7,063 nt of DNA from Clostridiales bacterium UBA8153 (GTDB taxonomy: Bacteria; Bacillota; Sulfobacillia; UBA8153): assembly GCA_003449495.1 (NCBI GenBank), contig DMHJ01000037.1:1-7063 (forward strand), in the 5' to 3' direction. Shown here piece after piece: positions 5,951 to 7,063 of this stretch. Each line of letters begins with the position of its first letter. The first letter of the stretch is position 1. The position numbers were made by a program, and so were the translations under genes. A model generated the notes under the pieces. It did no database searches. It was not told the DNA's origin and worked only from the letters and a program-made list of their open reading frames with translations.

Positions 5951-6029
5951 AGACTTTCTACCTCCGGCCCGGCGCCCCGGTGCTTGGCCCCGATGTTTCG
6001 TTCATGCTACGTACCGGGTGCCCGCCTGG
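5951..6029 (-). other. Short murC-murA spacer; no murB present
   Basis: 79 nt holding the murA ribosome binding site (GGAGGT at 5960-5965) and weak GC-rich inverted segments. A 15-codon frame from ATG 6005 ends in the TAG that overlaps the murA ribosome binding site, but it has no ribosome binding site itself. No promoter or T-tailed terminator was seen. Confidence 0.5.
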
Positions 6030-7063
6030 TTACCGGGCCAAGCGCTCCAGCAGCTCCTGCCCCAAGAGCCCCACATCCCCGGCTCCCACGGTCATGATCA
6101 CATCCCCGGGATGAGCCATGCGGCACGCCGCTTCCACCAGCGCGGTCCGGTCCGGGAGCCAAGTGACGGCCTTGCCGCCGGCTTCCAGGGCCCGGGCGAT
6201 CAGCCCGGCATCGATGCCCGGCTCCGGCAACTCCCCCGGGCCGGCGTAGATGTCGGCTAACAAGACGTGATGGGCCGCGCGAAACGCCTTCCCGAAGTCG
6301 TGGAAAAGCTGCCGGGTACGGGAGTAACGGTGAGGCTGGAAAATGCAGATGACTCTCCCGGTCGTAGTCCGGGCCACCGTGTCCAGGCTGGCCCGGACTT
6401 CGGTGGGATGGTGGGCGAAGTCGTCCACCACCCAGATTCCCCGGGCTTGACCCACGCGCTCCATGCGCCGGGACACTCCCCGGAAACGAGCCAACGCCTC
6501 CGCCGCCCGGGTGGACGGGATGCCCACCGCCTCGGCCACGGCCAGGGCGGCCAAGGCATTGGCCACATTGTGTTCCCCGATGACGCCCAGCTCTACATCT
6601 CCCACCCACCGGCCGTCCCGGTAGGCGGAAAAGCTCAGGCGCCACCCGGCCTGGCGCACGTCGCCGGCCTGCCAGTGGGCCGGATGATGCAGGCTGTACC
6701 AGGTTACCGGCCACCGGCGGCCCGCGGCCAGCTGCCGCAGGTGTTCGTCGTCAGCACACAGGACGCAATGGCCGTCAGGCGGTACGCCGTCCAGGTACTG
6801 GGCGAAGGCTTCCCGGATGGAGGCCAGGGTGCCATAGTGATCCAGGTGATCGTCATCGATGTTGGTGACCACGGCAATAGACGGCTTGAGCTTGAGAAAT
6901 GACCCGTCGCTTTCGTCGGTCTCCGCCACCAAGTACTCCCCCCGGCCCAGCTTGGCATTGCCGGGCAGGTCGATGACCTCGCCACCGACGAGGACCGTGG
7001 GGTGGTAGCCGCATTCTTCCAGGACCATGGCGATCATGGCGGTGGTGGTGGTCTTGCCGTGGG
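6030..7063 (-). CDS. murC: UDP-N-acetylmuramate--L-alanine ligase MurC, 5' end missing
   Basis: MurC adds L-alanine to UDP-MurNAc using ATP, the first amino-acid step of the stem peptide, in the cytoplasm. The frame is open to the window edge; the last bases encode HGKTTTTAM, the second half of the Mur-ligase P-loop. 343 residues are visible out of about 450-460 usual; the N-terminal UDP-binding domain lies outside the window. Numbered from the first visible residue, the motifs are VTNIDDDHLDHY (65-76), GEHNVANALAA (162-172), FRGVSRRME (193-201), VVDDFAHHPTE (211-221, typical of MurC), FQPHRYSRTR (241-250) and the C-terminal VGAGDVGLLG (325-334). The TAA stop is at 6032-6030. The intact motifs argue for a working ligase. 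murA follows, so both probably share a transcript. Confidence 0.97.
   Translation of the reverse strand, partial: HGKTTTTAMIAMVLEECGYHPTVLVGGEVIDLPGNAKLGRGEYLVAETDESDGSFLKLKPSIAVVTNIDDDHLDHYGTLASIREAFAQYLDGVPPDGHCVLCADDEHLRQLAAGRRWPVTWYSLHHPAHWQAGDVRQAGWRLSFSAYRDGRWVGDVELGVIGEHNVANALAALAVAEAVGIPSTRAAEALARFRGVSRRMERVGQARGIWVVDDFAHHPTEVRASLDTVARTTTGRVICIFQPHRYSRTRQLFHDFGKAFRAAHHVLLADIYAGPGELPEPGIDAGLIARALEAGGKAVTWLPDRTALVEAACRMAHPGDVIMTVGAGDVGLLGQELLERLAR

Noticed and set aside
5958..6005. 15-codon upstream frame (MNETSGPSTGAPGRR) before murA
   Set aside because: No ribosome binding site; its stop overlaps the murA Shine-Dalgarno, which could be chance in such a short spacer.
1..7063. Mobile elements, CRISPR arrays, tRNA or rRNA genes
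   Set aside because: No terminal repeats, transposase frames, spaced direct repeats or RNA gene signatures were seen; genes are collinear housekeeping genes.

Overview
The window is a stretch of the division and cell-wall (dcw) gene cluster of a spore-forming member of the Firmicutes (Bacillota) with high GC content. All genes lie on the minus strand. In transcription order, from high to low coordinates, they are: murC (5' end cut by the window edge), murA, ftsQ/divIB, a DUF881 gene, sbp (DUF1290), ftsA, ftsZ and the first 12 codons of a probable spoIIGA. The divIB-DUF881-sbp-ftsA-ftsZ-spoIIGA order is characteristic of Bacilli and Clostridia. The DUF881/Sbp pair and the spoIIGA start point to an endospore former. 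GTG and TTG starts and strong GC bias suggest a GC-rich clostridial or Moorella/Limnochordia/Thermaerobacter-like lineage, but the genus cannot be fixed from this window.

Layout. Positions 6030-7063 carry MurC, starting within its ATP-binding P-loop. A 79-nt spacer leads to murA (4694-5950). No murB lies between murC and murA, although murB often sits here in relatives. An 88-nt spacer (4606-4693) holds a GC hairpin and the best promoter candidate in the window, an extended -10 element whose spacer contains a perfect dyad. It would drive ftsQ (3904-4605), DUF881 (3169-3888), sbp (2825-3172, 4-nt overlap with DUF881) and ftsA (1547-2779). A 188-nt structured gap precedes ftsZ (282-1358). A 243-nt gap (39-281) separates ftsZ from the spoIIGA start (1-38).

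How the genes work together. MurA and MurC make peptidoglycan precursors: the first committed step, and addition of L-Ala to UDP-MurNAc. FtsZ forms the cytokinetic ring, FtsA tethers it to the membrane, and FtsQ/DivIB links the ring to septal wall synthesis. DUF881 and Sbp are small membrane proteins of poorly defined role that travel with this set. SpoIIGA is the protease that matures pro-sigma-E after the asymmetric sporulation septum forms, so the cluster joins vegetative division to sporulation.

Nothing here looks mobile, foreign or like a new defence or biosynthetic system. The points worth a second look are small: an unusual Cys-Gly-Cys in the FtsZ nucleotide-binding loop, a His at a usually Pro position in FtsZ, a short FtsZ linker, the structured ftsA-ftsZ gap with an orphan Shine-Dalgarno sequence, the dyad in the ftsQ promoter, the missing murB, and a palindrome in the ftsZ-spoIIGA gap. 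The long plus-strand open frames opposite ftsZ, ftsA and ftsQ are GC-driven shadows.
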